From positions 124,001-188,000 of the forward strand of contig NW_027555009.1 in NCBI RefSeq assembly GCF_964656455.1: 64,000 nucleotides of DNA, given 5' to 3'. Shown in pieces: positions 8,001 through 22,128 of this stretch (position 1 is the first letter of the stretch; the number at the start of each line of letters is the position of its first letter). The position numbers and the translations under genes were made by a program. The DNA is from Halichoerus grypus (lineage: Eukaryota > Chordata > Mammalia > Carnivora > Phocidae). A model generated the notes under the pieces. It was not told the origin of the DNA. It saw only the letters and a program-made list of their open reading frames with translations, and made no database searches.

Positions 8001-8748
8001 CTTGTTTCGGGAAACTAGATCGGCTCTCCCGTGTGTGCGTGTAGTCCTAAGTGCCATCCACCCAACGCAAAGGAACAAAAGCGCAGAGGACCCGTGCCTC
8101 AGCAAAGATCGCCCTTCCTGAGCGTGCACTTCATCTATTGTGTGTTTTTGTGAAAGCATGAGAAATGGAACCTAAACGTAACTCGGAGTGAGAAGCAGGC
8201 CTGTAAGGAAGGCTGCTGTGGACTCACCTCTTGTTTGAGGAGATTAGCACTGCTGTACCCTGTGTGCCTGGATGCCTAGTTACCAGGCTACTAACACCAA
8301 GAATCAATGCTATAGAGTTACTGCGCTTTAGTTAACATTGCCGTTCCTGAAGCCAGGGGAATTTGACAGTGCTCGTGGTTGAGAGCCCGGGGAAAGGGTC
8401 CCATACGTGAAATGGAGTGAGAAACAGGCCGGAGCGGAAGGCAGCTCTCAACTCACCTCTTGTTGATGAGGCTGGTACCCTTGCCCCGGGTGTGCCTGCA
8501 GGCCTAAAGCCAACCACCTAACTCAAAGGAACAACTCTGTAGAGAATTCCTGCTTCGACTAAAGTAGCCATGCCGGAGGGTGCACGCATTTTGCTGTGTG
8601 CATGCGTGAGCGCACTGCAAGTGAGTCCACAACCATTTTCCGTGTGGGACTCAGGCCCCGGCAGAAGGCAGAACACGACTCCCCACTTGTTTCCTGAGGC
8701 TAGCACTGCGGCCCCACTTTTGCATGGAAGTCTAATAGCAAGCGTTCT
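5022..8748. repeat. Monomer block 2 (3,727 bp)
   Basis: Same 16-monomer layout with no net length change. Monomer starts are 5127, 5353, 5581, 5871, 6097, 6324, 6554, 6783, 7009, 7237, 7465, 7695, 7920, 8152, 8381 and 8608. It shares ggtgtagtgtggg (5113) and gtgtttgcagg with block 3 only. Apparently private changes include ttaccgtgctcc near 5856, ggaaattcgg near 6351, aaacagtgc near 7176 and cttcgactaaag near 8554. Confidence 0.95.
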
Positions 8749-9359
8749 TTTTTTTTTTTTATTAAATTTTTTTATTGTTATGTTAATCCCCATACATTAC
8801 ATCGGTAGTTTTAGATATAGTGTTCCATGATTCATTGTTTGTGCATAACACCCAGTGCTCCATGCAGAACGTGCCCTCCTCAATACCCATCACCAGGCTA
8901 ACCCATCCTCCCACCCCCCTCCCCTCTAGAACCCTCAGTTTGTTTTTCAGAGTCCATCGTCTCTCATGGTTCTTCTCCCCCTCCGATTTCTCCCCCTTCA
9001 TTCTTCCCCTCCTGCTACATTCTTCTTCTTCTTTTTTTCTTTCTTAACATATATTGCATTATTTCTTTCAGAGGTACAGATCTGAGATTCAACAGTCTTG
9101 CACAATTCACAGCGCTTACCAGAACACATACCCTCCCCAGTGTCCATCACCCAGTCACCCCATCCCTCCCACCCCACCCCCCACTCCAGCAACCCTCAGG
9201 TTGTTTCCTGAGTTTAAGAATTCCTCATATCAGTGAGGTCATATGATACATGTCTTTCTCTGTTTGACTTATTTCGCTCAGCATAATACCCTCCAGTTCC
9301 ATCCACGTCGTTGCAAATGGCAAGATCTCATTCCTTTTGATGGCTGCATAATATTCCTT

Positions 9360-9410
<51 letters not shown>

Positions 9411-9480
9411 CAAACTTCTTTATCCATTCATCTGTTGATGGACATCTTGGCTCTTTCCACAGTTTGGCTATGGTGGACAT
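8749..9480 (-). mobile_element. L1 copy 3, 5'-truncated LINE-1 (732 bp)
   Basis: ORF2 C-terminal remnant on the minus strand with stop near 9225. The target duplications are intact at 8733-8748 and 9481-9496. The microsatellite is pure (TA)22 at 9364-9407. It appears identical to copy 2 apart from one T fewer in the T-run. Confidence 0.94.
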
Positions 9481-12400
9481 TAATAGCAAGCGTTCTACCT
9501 CGGAGAAACAACACTGAAGAGAAACCGTGCTTTAGCTACCGACGACCTCTGTGTGGGAGGAAGCAGTTTAGGGTGTAGTGTGGGTGAGAGCCTGGGGACG
9601 GGTTCCGTTTCCTAAAATCGAGGGAGAGACAGGCCGGAGAGAAGGCAGCTCTCAACTCACACCATGGCTATGGGGCTAGTACCGTTGCCCCGGGTGTGTT
9701 TGCAGGCTTAATGAAAACCGCCTAACTCGAAGGAAAAACTCGGTGGAGAATCCACGCTTCAGCTAAAACAGCCGCTCCTGAGGGTGCAAGCATTTTGTTG
9801 TGTGCGTGCATGAGAGCCCTGCAAGGGAGTCCAAAGCTTTTTGCGAGTGAGACTCAGGCCCCAGCAGAAGGCAGAACACGACTCCCCCTGTGTTTCATCA
9901 AGCTAGCACTGCGGCCCCACTTTTGCATGGAAGTCTCATCACTAGCGTTCTAACTCAAAGAAACAACAGTGTAGAGAAATCGTGCTTTAGTTACTGTCGA
10001 CCTCCAGGCGGAGGAAGCAGTATACAGGGTACCGTGGGTGAGAGCCTGGGGAACGGTTTCCATACGTGAAACCGAGGGAGAAACCGTTCCGGGCAGAAGG
10101 CACCTCTGGACTCAGCTCTTGCTACCTGAAGCTAACACTACTGCTCCATGTGTGCTTGGAATGCTCCGTGCTCAACACTGCCTTGGAAGGAACAAGCCTG
10201 TAAAGAATCCCAGCTGCAGCTCATTCGCCTACCAGGCTACTAAGGCCACGAAGCCATGGTGTATACTTACTGCCCTTTAGGTAACATTGCCGTTCCTGAA
10301 GTCGGAGGAATTTTACAGTGCTCCTGTAGGAGAGACCGGGAAAGGGTCCCATACGTGAAATGGAGTGAGAAACGGGCCGGTGTGGAAGGGAGCTCTAAAC
10401 TCACCTCTTGTTTCTGATGCTAGTACCCTTGCCCCGGGGGTGCCTGCAGGCCTAAAGCCAACCACCTAACTCAAGGGAACAACTCTTTAGAGAACTCCTG
10501 CTTCGGCTAAAAGAGCCATGCCTGAGGGTGGACGCATTTTGCTGTGTGCAAGGGTGAGCGCCCTGCAGCTGAGTCCCAAACCATTTTCTGTGTGAGACTC
10601 AGGCCCCGGAGGAAAGCAGAACACGACTCCCCACTTGTTTCATGAAGCTAGCACTGCGGCCCCACTTTTGCATGGAAGTCTAATCGCTAGCGTTCTAACT
10701 CGGAGAAACAACACTAGAGAACCCGTGCTTTAGGTACCGTCGACCTCTGTGTGGGAGGAAGCGGTTTAGGGTGTACTGTGGGTGAGAGCCTGAGGACGGG
10801 TTCCATTTCGGAAAATCGGGGGAGGGACAGGCCGGTACACAAGGCAGCTCTCCGCTCACACCGTGGTTATGGGGCTAGTACCGTTGCCCCAGGTGTGCGT
10901 GCAGGCTTAAAGACAACCACCTCACTCGAAGGAAAACCTTGGGAGAGAATCCATGCTTCAGCTAAAACAGCCACTCCAGAGGGTGGGGAAGCATTTTGTT
11001 GTGTGCGTGCGTGAGAGCCCTGCAAGGGAGTCCAAAGCTTTTTGCGAGTGAGACTCAGGCCCCAGCAGAAGGCAGAACACGACTCGCCATGTGTTTCGTC
11101 AAGCTAGCACTGCGGCCCCACTTTTGCCTGGAAGTCTCATCGCTAGCGTTCAAACTCGAAGAAACAACAGTGCAGAGAAAGCGTGCTTTAGCTACCGTCG
11201 ACCTCTCTGTGTGAGAAAGCAGTTTACGCTGCACTGTGGGTGAGAGCCTGGGGACAGGTTCCATAGGTAAAATCGAGGGAGAGACAGGCCAGTGCAGAAG
11301 GCAGCTGTCAACTCACCTCGTGTTTACGAGGCTAGTGCAGTTGCCCCGGGTGTGCCTGCCGGCCTAAAGCCAAGCACCTAAGTCGAAGGAACAACTCTGT
11401 AGAGAATTCCTGCTTCAGCGAACATAGGCATTCCTGAGGCTGGAAGCATTTTGCTGTGTGCCTGCGTGAGAGAAGTGCAATGGAGTCCCCAACCATTTTC
11501 CGTGTGAGACTCAGGCCCCGGGAGAAGGGAGGACACGCCTCCCCACTTGTTTCATGAAGTTAGCACTGCGGCCCCACTTTTGCATGGAAGTCTAATCGCT
11601 AGCGTTGTAACTCGGAGAAACAACACGGTAGAGAAACCGTGCTTTAGCTACCGTCGACCTCTGTGGGAGGAAGCAGTATAGGGTGTACTGTGGGTGAGAG
11701 CCTGGGGACGGGTTCCATTTCGTAAAATCGGGGGAGAGACAGGCCGGTACACAAGGCAGCCCTCCACTCATACCATGGCTATGGGGCTAGTACCGTTACC
11801 CCGGGTGTGCGTGCAGGCTTAAAGACAACCACCTAACTCGAAGGAAAAACTTGGGAGAGAATCCATGCTTCAGCTAAAACAGCCACTCCAGAGGGTGGGG
11901 AAGCGTTTTGTTGTGTGCGTGCGTGAGAGCCCTGCAAGGGAGTCCAAAGCTTTTTGCGAGTGAGACTCAGGCCCCAGCAGAAGGCAGAACACGACTCGCC
12001 ATGTGTTTCATCAAGCTAGCACTGCGGCCCCACTTTCGCATGGAAGTCTAATCGCTAGCGTTCTAACTCGGAGAAACAACACGGTAGAGAAACCGTGCTT
12101 TAGCTACCATCCACGTCTCTGAGGGAGGAAGCAGTTTCCAGGCTACCGTGGGTGAGAGCCTGGGGAACGGGTTCCTTACGTGAGACCGAGGGAGAAGAAG
12201 TCCGGGCCAGAAGGCACCTCTCGACTCAGCTCTTGTTACCTGAAGCTAACACTACCGCTCCGTGTGTGCATAGGAATGCCAAGTGCTCCACACTGATTTG
12301 GCAGAAAGAAGCCGGTCAAGAATCCCAGCTTCAGCTCATTCGCCTCTCCACAGGGTGGCAGCATTTTCAACTCTGCTTGAGTGCAAACCTGGGGAATGAG

Positions 12401-13207
12401 TCCCAGCAGAATTCCGAGGGAGAAATAAGCATGGGCAGGAGGCAGCTATCGACTCAACTCTTGTTTCGGGAAACTAGATCGGCTCTCCCGTGTGTGCGTG
12501 TAGTCCTAAGTGCCATCCACCCAACGCAAAGGAACAAAAGCGCAGAGGACCCGTGCCTCAGCAAAGATCGCCCTTCCTGAGCGTGCACTTCATCTATTGT
12601 GTGTTTTTGTGAAAGCATGAGAAATGGAACCTAAACGTAACTCGGAGTGAGAAGCAGGCCTGTAAGGAAGGCTGCTGTGGACTCACCTCTTGTTTGAGGA
12701 GATTAGCACTGCTGTACCCTGTGTGCCTGGATGCCTAGTTACCAGGCTACTAACACCAAGAATCAATGCTATAGAGTTACTGCGCTTTAGTTAACATTGC
12801 CGTTCCTGAAGCCAGGGGAATTTGACAGTGCTCGTGGTTGAGAGCCCGGGGAAAGGGTCCCATACGTGAAATGGAGTGAGAAACAGGCCGGAGCGGAAGG
12901 CAGCTCTCAACTCACCTCTTGTTGATGAGGCTGGTACCCTTGCCCCGGGTGTGCCTGCAGGCCTAAAGCCAACCACCTAACTCAAAGGAACAACTCTGTA
13001 GAGAATTCCTGCTTCGGCTAAAGTAGCCATGCCGGAGGGTGCACGCATTTTGCTGTGTGCATGCGTGAGCGCACTGCAAGTGAGTCCACAACCATTTTCC
13101 GTGTGGGACTCAGGCCCCGGCAGAAGGCAGAACACGACTCCCCACTTGTTTCCTGAGGCTAGCACTGCGGCCCCACTTTTGCATGGAAGTTTCATACCAA
13201 GCGTTCT
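9481..13207. repeat. Monomer block 3 (3,727 bp)
   Basis: Standard layout. In monomer 1 it has ttcctaaaatcg (9609), which removes the CpG of the CENP-B-like site. It shares accgtggttatgg plus ccccaggtg (10861-10892) with block 8, cctcactcg (10920) with blocks 12-14, gtccccaacc (11486) with blocks 2 and 12-14, and gtgcacgcatt with blocks 2, 8 and 13. Confidence 0.95.
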
Positions 13208-13927
13208 TTTTTTTTTGTTATTAAATTTTTTTATTGTTATGTTAATCCCCATACATTACATCGGTAGTTTTAGATATAGTGTTCCATGATTCATTGTTTG
13301 TGCATAACACCCAGTGCTCCATGCAGAACGTGCCCTCCTCAATACCCATCACCAGGCTAACCCATCCTCCCACCCCCCTCCCCTCTAGAACCCTCAGTTT
13401 GTTTTTCAGAGTCCATCGTCTCTCATGGTTCTTCTCCCCCTCCGATTTCTCCCCCTTCATTCTTCCCCTCCTGCTACATTCTTCTTCTTCTTTTTTTCTT
13501 TCTTAACATATATTGCATTATTTCTTTCAGAGGTACAGATCTGAGATTCAACAGTCTTGCACAATTCACAGCGCTTACCAGAACACATACCCTCCCCAGT
13601 GTCCATCACCCAGTCACCCCATCCCTCCCACCCCACCCCCCACTCCAGCAACCCTCAGTTTGTTTCCTGAGATTAAGAATTCCTCATATCAGTGAGGTCA
13701 TATGATACATGTCTTTCTCTGTTTGACTTATTTCGCTCAGCATAATACCCTCCAGTTCCATCCACGTCGTTGCAAATGGCAAGATCTCATTCCTTTTGAT
13801 GGCTGCATAATATTCCTTTGTGTATATCTATATATATATATATATATATATATAGACCAAACTTCTTTATCCATTCATCTGTTGATGGACATCTTGGCTC
13901 TTTCCACAGTTTGGCTATGGTGGACAT
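13208..13927 (-). mobile_element. L1 copy 4, 5'-truncated LINE-1 (720 bp)
   Basis: Same insertion as its siblings; stop near 13684. The left duplication is altered to tcataccaagcgttct. The T-run is interrupted by a G (ttgttattaaa), and the 3' UTR reads cagtttgtttcctgagatt. The microsatellite at 13823-13854 has one TCTA step in a TA run. These marks and the exact length are shared with copy 14. Confidence 0.94.
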
Positions 13928-16900
13928 TAATAGCAAGCGTTCTACCTCGGAGAAACAACACTGAAGAGAAACCGTGCTTTAGCTACCGACGACCTCTGTG
14001 TGGGAGGAAGCAGTTTAGGGTGTACTGTGGGTGAGAGCCTGGGGACGGGTTCCGTTTCGTAAAATCGAGGGAGAGACAGGCCGGAGAGAAGGCAGCTCTC
14101 AACTCACACCATGGCTATGGGGCTAGTACCGTTGCCCCGGGTGTGTGTGCAGGCTTAATGAAAACCGCCTAACTCGAAGGAAAAACTCGGTGGAGAATCC
14201 ATGCTTCAGCTAAAACAGCCGCTCCTGAGGGTGGAAGCATTTTGTTGTGTGCGTGCATGAGAGCCCTGCAAGGGAGTCCAAAGCTTTTTGCGAGTGAGAC
14301 TCAGGCCCCAGCAGAAGGCAGAACACGACTCCCCCTGTGTTTCATCAAGCTAGCACTGCGGCCCCACTTTTGCATGGAAGTCTCATCACTAGCGTTCTAA
14401 CTCAAAGAAACAACAGTGTAGAGAAATCGTGCTTTAGTTACTGTCGACCTCCAGGCGGAGGAAGCAGTATACAGGGTACCGTGGGTGAGAGCCTGGGGAA
14501 CGGTTTCCATACGTGAAACCGAGGGAGAAACCGTTCCGGGCAGAAGGCACCTCTGGACTCAGCTCTTGCTACCTGAAGCTAACACTACTGCTCCATGTGT
14601 GCTTGGAATGCTCCGTGCTCAACACTGCCTTGGAAGGAACAAGCCTGTAAAGAATCCCAGCTGCAGCTCATTCGCCTACCAGGCTACTAAGGCCACGAAG
14701 CCATGGTGTATACTTACTGCCCTTTAGGTAACATTGCCGTTCCTGAAGTCGGAGGAATTTTACAGTGCTCCTGTAGGAGAGACCGGGAAAGGGTCCCATA
14801 CGTGAAATGGAGTGAGAAACGGGCCGGTGTGGAAGGGAGCTCTAAACTCACCTCTTGTTTCTGATGCTAGTACCCTTGCCCCGGGGGTGCCTGCAGGCCT
14901 AAAGCCAACCACCTAACTCAAGGGAACAACTCTTTAGAGAACTCCTGCTTCGGCTAAAAGAGCCATGCCTGAGGGTGGACGCATTTTGCTGTGTGCAAGG
15001 GTGAGCGCCCTGCAGCTGAGTCCCAAACCATTTTCTGTGTGAGACTCAGGCCCCGGAGGAAAGCAGAACACGACTCCCCACTTGTTTCATGAAGCTAGCA
15101 CTGCGGCCCCACTTTTGCATGGAAGTCTAATCGCTAGCGTTCTAACTCGGAGAAACAACACTAGAGAACCCGTGCTTTAGGTACCGTCGACCTCTGTGTG
15201 GGAGGAAGCGGTTTAGGGTGTACTGTGGGTGAGAGCCTGAGGACGGGTTCCATTTCGGAAAATCGGGGGAGGGACAGGCCGGTACACAAGGCAGCTCTCC
15301 GCTCACACCATGGTTATGGGGCTAGTACCGTTGCCCCGGGTGTGCGTGCAGGCTTAAAGACAACCACCTAACTCGAAGGAAAACCTTGGGAGAGAATCCA
15401 TGCTTCAGCTAAAACAGCCACTCCAGAGGGTGGGGAAGCATTTTGTTGTGTGCGTGCGTGAGAGCCCTGCAAGGGAGTCCAAAGCTTTTTGCGAGTGAGA
15501 CTCAGGCCCCAGCAGAAGGCAGAACACGACTCGCCATGTGTTTCGTCAAGCTAGCACTGCGGCCCCACTTTTGCCTGGAAGTCTCATCGCTAGCGTTCAA
15601 ACTCGAAGAAACAACAGTGCAGAGAAAGCGTGCTTTAGCTACCGTCGACCTCTCTGTGTGAGAAAGCAGTTTACGCTGCACTGTGGGTGAGAGCCTGGGG
15701 ACAGGTTCCATAGGTAAAATCGAGGGAGAGACAGGCCAGTGCAGAAGGCAGCTGTCAACTCACCTCGTGTTTACGAGGCTAGTGCAGTTGCCCCGGGTGT
15801 GCCTGCCGGCCTAAAGCCAAGCACCTAAGTCGAAGGAACAACTCTGTAGAGAATTCCTGCTTCAGCGAACATAGGCATTCCTGAGGCTGGAAGCATTTTG
15901 CTGTGTGCCTGCGTGAGAGAAGTGCAATGGAGTCCCAAACCATTTTCCGTGTGAGACTCAGGCCCCGGGAGAAGGGAGGACACGCCTCCCCACTTGTTTC
16001 ATGAAGTTAGCACTGCGGCCCCACTTTTGCATGGAAGTCTAATCGCTAGCGTTGTAACTCGGAGAAACAACACGGTAGAGAAACCGTGCTTTAGCTACCG
16101 TCGACCTCTGTGGGAGGAAGCAGTATAGGGTGTACTGTGGGTGAGAGCCTGGGGACGGGTTCCATTTCGTAAAATCGGGGGAGAGACAGGCCGGTACACA
16201 AGGCAGCCCTCCACTCATACCATGGCTATGGGGCTAGTACCGTTACCCCGGGTGTGCGTGCAGGCTTAAAGACAACCACCTAACTCGAAGGAAAAACTTG
16301 GGAGAGAATCCATGCTTCAGCTAAAACAGCCACTCCAGAGGGTGGGGAAGCGTTTTGTTGTGTGCGTGCGTGAGAGCCCTGCAAGGGAGTCCAAAGCTTT
16401 TTGCGAGTGAGACTCAGGCCCCAGCAGAAGGCAGAACACGACTCGCCATGTGTTTCATCAAGCTAGCACTGCGGCCCCACTTTCGCTGGAAGTCTAATCG
16501 CTAGCGTTCTAACTCGGAGAAACAACACGGTAGAGAAACCGTGCTTTAGCTACCATCCACGTCTCTGAGGGAGGAAGCAGTTTCCAGGCTACCGTGGGTG
16601 AGAGCCTGGGGAACGGGTTCCTTACGTGAGACCGAGGGAGAAGAAGTCCGGGCCAGAAGGCACCTCTCGACTCAGCTCTTGTTACCTGAAGCTAACACTA
16701 CCGCTCCGTGTGTGCATAGGAATGCCAAGTGCTCCACACTGATTTGGCAGAAAGAAGCCGGTCAAGAATCCCAGCTTCAGCTCATTCGCCTCTCCACAGG
16801 GTGGCAGCATTTTCAACTCTGCTTGAGTGCAAACCTGGGGAATGAGTCCCAGCAGAATTCCGAGGGAGAAATAAGCATGGGCAGGAGGCAGCTATCGACT

Positions 16901-17653
16901 CAACTCTTGTTTCGGGAAACTAGATCGGCTCTCCCGTGTGTGCGTGTAGTCCTAAGTGCCATCCACCCAACGCAAAGGAACAAAAGCGCAGAGGACCCGT
17001 GCCTCAGCAAAGATCGCCCTTCCTGAGCGTGCACTTCATCTATTGTGTGTTTTTGTGAAAGCATGAGAAATGGAACCTAAACGTAACTCGGAGTGAGAAG
17101 CAGGCCTGTAAGGAAGGCTGCTGTGGACTCACCTCTTGTTTGAGGAGATTAGCACTGCTGTACCCTGTGTGCCTGGATGCCTAGTTACCAGGCTACTAAC
17201 ACCAAGAATCAATGCTATAGAGTTACTGCGCTTTAGTTAACATTGCCGTTCCTGAAGCCAGGGGAATTTGACAGTGCTCGTGGTTGAGAGCCCGGGGAAA
17301 GGGTCCCATACGTGAAATGGAGTGAGAAACAGGCCGGAGCGGAAGGCAGCTCTCAACTCACCTCTTGTTGATGAGGCTGGTACCCTTGCCCCGGGTGTGC
17401 CTGCAGGCCTAAAGCCAACCACCTAACTCAAAGGAACAACTCTGTAGAGAATTCCTGCTTCGGCTAAAGTAGCCATGCCGGAGGGTGGACGCATTTTGCT
17501 GTGTGCATGCGTGAGCGCACTGCAAGTGAGTCCACAACCATTTTCCGTGTGGGACTCAGGCCCCGGCAGAAGGCAGAACACGACTCCCCACTTGTTTCCT
17601 GAGGCTAGCACTGCGGCCCCACTTTTGCATGGAAGTCTAATAGCAAGCGTTCT
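13928..17653. repeat. Monomer block 4 (3,726 bp)
   Basis: Standard layout, one base short: monomer 11 reads ctttcgctggaag near 16482 where other units read ctttcgcatggaag. It keeps accatggttatgg and cctaactcg in monomer 6, so it differs there from block 3, its immediate neighbour. Confidence 0.95.
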
Positions 17654-18395
17654 TTTTTTTTTTTTTATTAAATTTTTTTTATTGTTATGTTAATCCCCAT
17701 ACATTACATCGGTAGTTTTAGATATAGTGTTCCATGATTCATTGTTTGTGCATAACACCCAGTGCTCCATGCAGAACGTGCCCTCCTCAATACCCATCAC
17801 CAGGCTAACCCATCCTCCCACCCCCCTCCCCTCTAGAACCCTCAGTTTGTTTTTCAGAGTCCATCGTCTCTCATGGTTCTTCTCCCCCTCCGATTTCTCC
17901 CCCTTCATTCTTCCCCTCCTGCTACATTCTTCTTCTTCTTTTTTTCTTTCTTAACATATATTGCATTATTTCTTTCAGAGGTACAGATCTGAGATTCAAC
18001 AGTCTTGCACAATTCACAGCGCTTACCAGAACACATACCCTCCCCAGTGTCCATCACCCAGTCACCCCATCCCTCCCACCCCACCCCCCACTCCAGCAAC
18101 CCTCAGGTTGTTTCCTGAGTTTAAGAATTCCTCATATCAGTGAGGTCATATGATACATGTCTTTCTCTGTTTGACTTATTTCGCTCAGCATAATACCCTC
18201 CAGTTCCATCCACGTCGTTGCAAATGGCAAGATCTCATTCCTTTTGATGGCTGCATAATATTCCTTTGTGTATATCTATCTATCTATCTATCTATCTATA
18301 TATATATATATATATATATATAGACCAAACTTCTTTATCCATTCATCTGTTGATGGACATCTTGGCTCTTTCCACAGTTTGGCTATGGTGGACAT
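17654..18395 (-). mobile_element. L1 copy 5, 5'-truncated LINE-1 (742 bp)
   Basis: Intact duplications at 17638-17653 and 18396-18411; ORF2 stop near 18132. The microsatellite at 18271-18322 is the (TCTA)n-(TA)n class, shared with copies 7 and 8. Confidence 0.94.
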
Positions 18396-21300
18396 TAATA
18401 GCAAGCGTTCTACCTCGGAGAAACAACACTGAAGAGAAACCGTGCTTTAGCTACCGACGACCTCTGTGTGGGAGGAAGCAGTTTAGGGTGTACTGTGGGT
18501 GAGAGCCTGGGGACGGGTTCCGTTTCGTAAAATCGAGGGAGAGACAGGCCGGAGAGAAGGCAGCTCTCAACTCACACCATGGCTATGGGGCTAGTACCGT
18601 TGCCCCGGGTGTGTGTGCAGGCTTAATGAAAACCGCCTAACTCGAAGGAAAAACTCGGTGGAGAATCCATGCTTCAGCTAAAACAGCCGCTCCTGAGGGT
18701 GGAAGCATTTTGTTGTGTGCGTGCATGAGAGCCCTGCAAGGGAGTCCAAAGCTTTTTGCGAGTGAGACTCAGGCCCCAGCAGAAGGCAGAACACGACTCC
18801 CCCTGTGTTTCATCAAGCTAGCACTGCGGCCCCACTTTTGCATGGAAGTCTCATCACTAGCGTTCTAACTCAAAGAAACAACAGTGTAGAGAAATCGTGC
18901 TTTAGTTACTGTCGACCTCCAGGCGGAGGAAGCAGTATACAGGGTACCGTGGGTGAGAGCCTGGGGAACGGTTTCCATACGTGAAACCGAGGGAGAAACC
19001 GTTCCGGGCAGAAGGCACCTCTGGACTCAGCTCTTGCTACCTGAAGCTAACACTACTGCTCCATGTGTGCTTGGAATGCTCCGTGCTCAACACTGCCTTG
19101 GAAGGAACAAGCCTGTAAAGAATCCCAGCTGCAGCTCATTCGCCTACCAGGCTACTAAGGCCACGAAGCCATGGTGTATACTTACTGCCCTTTAGGTAAC
19201 ATTGCCGTTCCTGAAGTCGGAGGAATTTTACAGTGCTCCTGTAGGAGAGACCGGGAAAGGGTCCCATACGTGAAATGGAGTGAGAAACGGGCCGGTGTGG
19301 AAGGGAGCTCTAAACTCACCTCTTGTTTCTGATGCTAGTACCCTTGCCCCGGGGGTGCCTGCAGGCCTAAAGCCAACCACCTAACTCAAGGGAACAACTC
19401 TTTAGAGAATTCCTGCTTCGGCTAAAAGAGCCATGCCTGAGGGTGGACGCATTTTGCTGTGTGCAAGGGTGAGCGCCCTGCAGCTGAGTCCCAAACCATT
19501 TTCTGTGTGAGACTCAGGCCCCGGAGGAAAGCAGAACACGACTCCCCACTTGTTTCATGAAGCTAGCACTGCGGCCCCACTTTTGCATGGAAGTCTAATC
19601 GCTAGCGTTCTAACTCGGAGAAACAACACTAGAGAACCCGTGCTTTAGGTACCGTCGACCTCTGTGTGGGAGGAAGCGGTTTAGGGTGTACTGTGGGTGA
19701 GAGCCTGAGGACGGGTTCCATTTCGGAAAATCGGGGGAGGGACAGGCCGGTACACAAGGCAGCTCTCCGCTCACACCATGGTTATGGGGCTAGTACCGTT
19801 GCCCCGGGTGTGCGTGCAGGCTTAAAGACAACCACCTAACTCGAAGGAAAACCTTGGGAGAGAATCCATGCTTCAGCTAAAACAGCCACTCCAGAGGGTG
19901 GGGAAGCATTTTGTTGTGTGCGTGCGTGAGAGCCCTGCAAGGGAGTCCAAAGCTTTTTGCGAGTGAGACTCAGGCCCCAGCAGAAGGCAGAACACGACTC
20001 GCCATGTGTTTCGTCAAGCTAGCACTGCGGCCCCACTTTTGCCTGGAAGTCTCATCGCTAGCGTTCAAACTCGAAGAAACAACAGTGCAGAGAAAGCGTG
20101 CTTTAGCTACCGTCGACCTCTCTGTGTGAGAAAGCAGTTTACGCTGCACTGTGGGTGAGAGCCTGGGGACAGGTTCCATAGGTAAAATCGAGGGAGAGAC
20201 AGGCCAGTGCAGAAGGCAGCTGTCAACTCACCTCGTGTTTACGAGGCTAGTGCAGTTGCCCCGGGTGTGCCTGCCGGCCTAAAGCCAAGCACCTAAGTCG
20301 AAGGAACAACTCTGTAGAGAATTCCTGCTTCAGCGAACATAGGCATTCCTGAGGCTGGAAGCATTTTGCTGTGTGCCTGCGTGAGAGAAGTGCAATGGAG
20401 TCCCAAACCATTTTCCGTGTGAGACTCAGGCCCCGGGAGAAGGGAGGACACGCCTCCCCACTTGTTTCATGAAGTTAGCACTGCGGCCCCACTTTTGCAT
20501 GGAAGTCTAATCGCTAGCGTTGTAACTCGGTGAAACAACACGGTAGAGAAACCGTGCTTTAGCTACCGTCGACCTCTGTGGGAGGAAGCAGTATAGGGTG
20601 TACTGTGGGTGAGAGCCTGGGGACGGGTTCCATTTCGTAAAATCGGGGGAGAGACAGGCCGGTACACAAGGCAGCCCTCCACTCATACCATGGCTATGGG
20701 GCTAGTACCGTTACCCCGGGTGTGCGTGCAGGCTTAAAGACAACCACCTAACTCGAAGGAAAAACTTGGGAGAGAATCCATGCTTCAGCTAAAACAGCCA
20801 CTCCAGAGGGTGGGGAAGCGTTTTGTTGTGTGCGTGCGTGAGAGCCCTGCAAGGGAGTCCAAAGCTTTTTGCGAGTGAGACTCAGGCCCCAGCAGAAGGC
20901 AGAACACGACTCGCCATGTGTTTCATCAAGCTAGCACTGCGGCCCCACTTTCGCATGGAAGTCTAATCGCTAGCGTTCTAACTCGGAGAAACAACACGGT
21001 AGAGAAACCGTGCTTTAGCTACCATCCACGTCTCTGAGGGAGGAAGCAGTTTCCAGGCTACCGTGGGTGAGAGCCTGGGGAACGGGTTCCTTACGTGAGA
21101 CCGAGGGAGAAGAAGTCCGGGCCAGAAGGCACCTCTCGACTCAGCTCTTGTTACCTGAAGCTAACACTACCGCTCCGTGTGTGCATAGGAATGCCAAGTG
21201 CTCCACACTGATTTGGCAGAAAGAAGCCGGTCAAGAATCCCAGCTTCAGCTCATTCGCCTCTCCACAGGGTGGCAGCATTTTCAACTCTGCTTGAGTGCA

Positions 21301-22128
21301 AACCTGGGGAATGAGTCCCAGCAGAATTCCGAGGGAGAAATAAGCATGGGCAGGAGGCAGCTATCGACTCAACTCTTGTTTTGGGAAACTAGATCGGCTC
21401 TCCCGTGTGGGCGTGTAGTCCTAAGTGCCATCCACCCAACGCAAAGGAACAAAAGCGCAGAGGACCCGTGCCTCAGCAAAGATCGCCCTTCCTGAGCGTG
21501 CACTTCATCTATTGTGTGTTTTTGTGAAAGCATGAGAAATGGAACCTAAACGTAACTCGGAGTGAGAAGCAGGCCTGTAAGGAAGGCTGCTGTGGACTCA
21601 CCTCTTGTTTGAGGAGATTAACTGGTACACTGCTGTACCCTGTGTGCCTGGATGCCTAGTTACCAGGCTACTAACACCAAGAATCAATGCTATAGAGTTA
21701 CTGCGCTTTAGTTAACATTGCCGTTCCTGAAGCCAGGGGAATTTGACAGTGCTCGTGGTTGAGAGCCCGGGGAAAGGGTCCCATACGTGAAATGGAGTGA
21801 GAAACAGGCCGGAGCGGAAGGCAGCTCTCAACTCACCTCTTGTTGATGAGGCTGGTACCCTTGCCCCGGGTGTGCCTGCAGGCCTAAAGCCAACCACCTA
21901 ACTCAAAGGAACAACTCTGTAGAGAATTCCTGCTTCGGCTAAAGTAGCCATGCCGGAGGGTGGACGCATTTTGCTGTGTGCATGCGTGAGCGCACTGCAA
22001 GTGAGTCCACAACCATTTTCCGTGTGGGACTCAGGCCCCGGCAGAAGGCAGAACACGACTCCCCACTTGTTTCCTGAGGCTAGCACTGCGGCCCCACTTT
22101 TGCATGGAAGTCTCATACCAAGCGTTCT
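18396..22128. repeat. Monomer block 5 (3,733 bp)
   Basis: Six bases longer than standard: in monomer 14 gattagcactgc is replaced by gattaactggtacactgc near 21617-21632. Other local changes are ctcggtgaaac near 20526 and ttttgggaaac near 21380. The variant gtgtgggcgtg near 21406 is shared with blocks 6 and 7. Confidence 0.95.
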
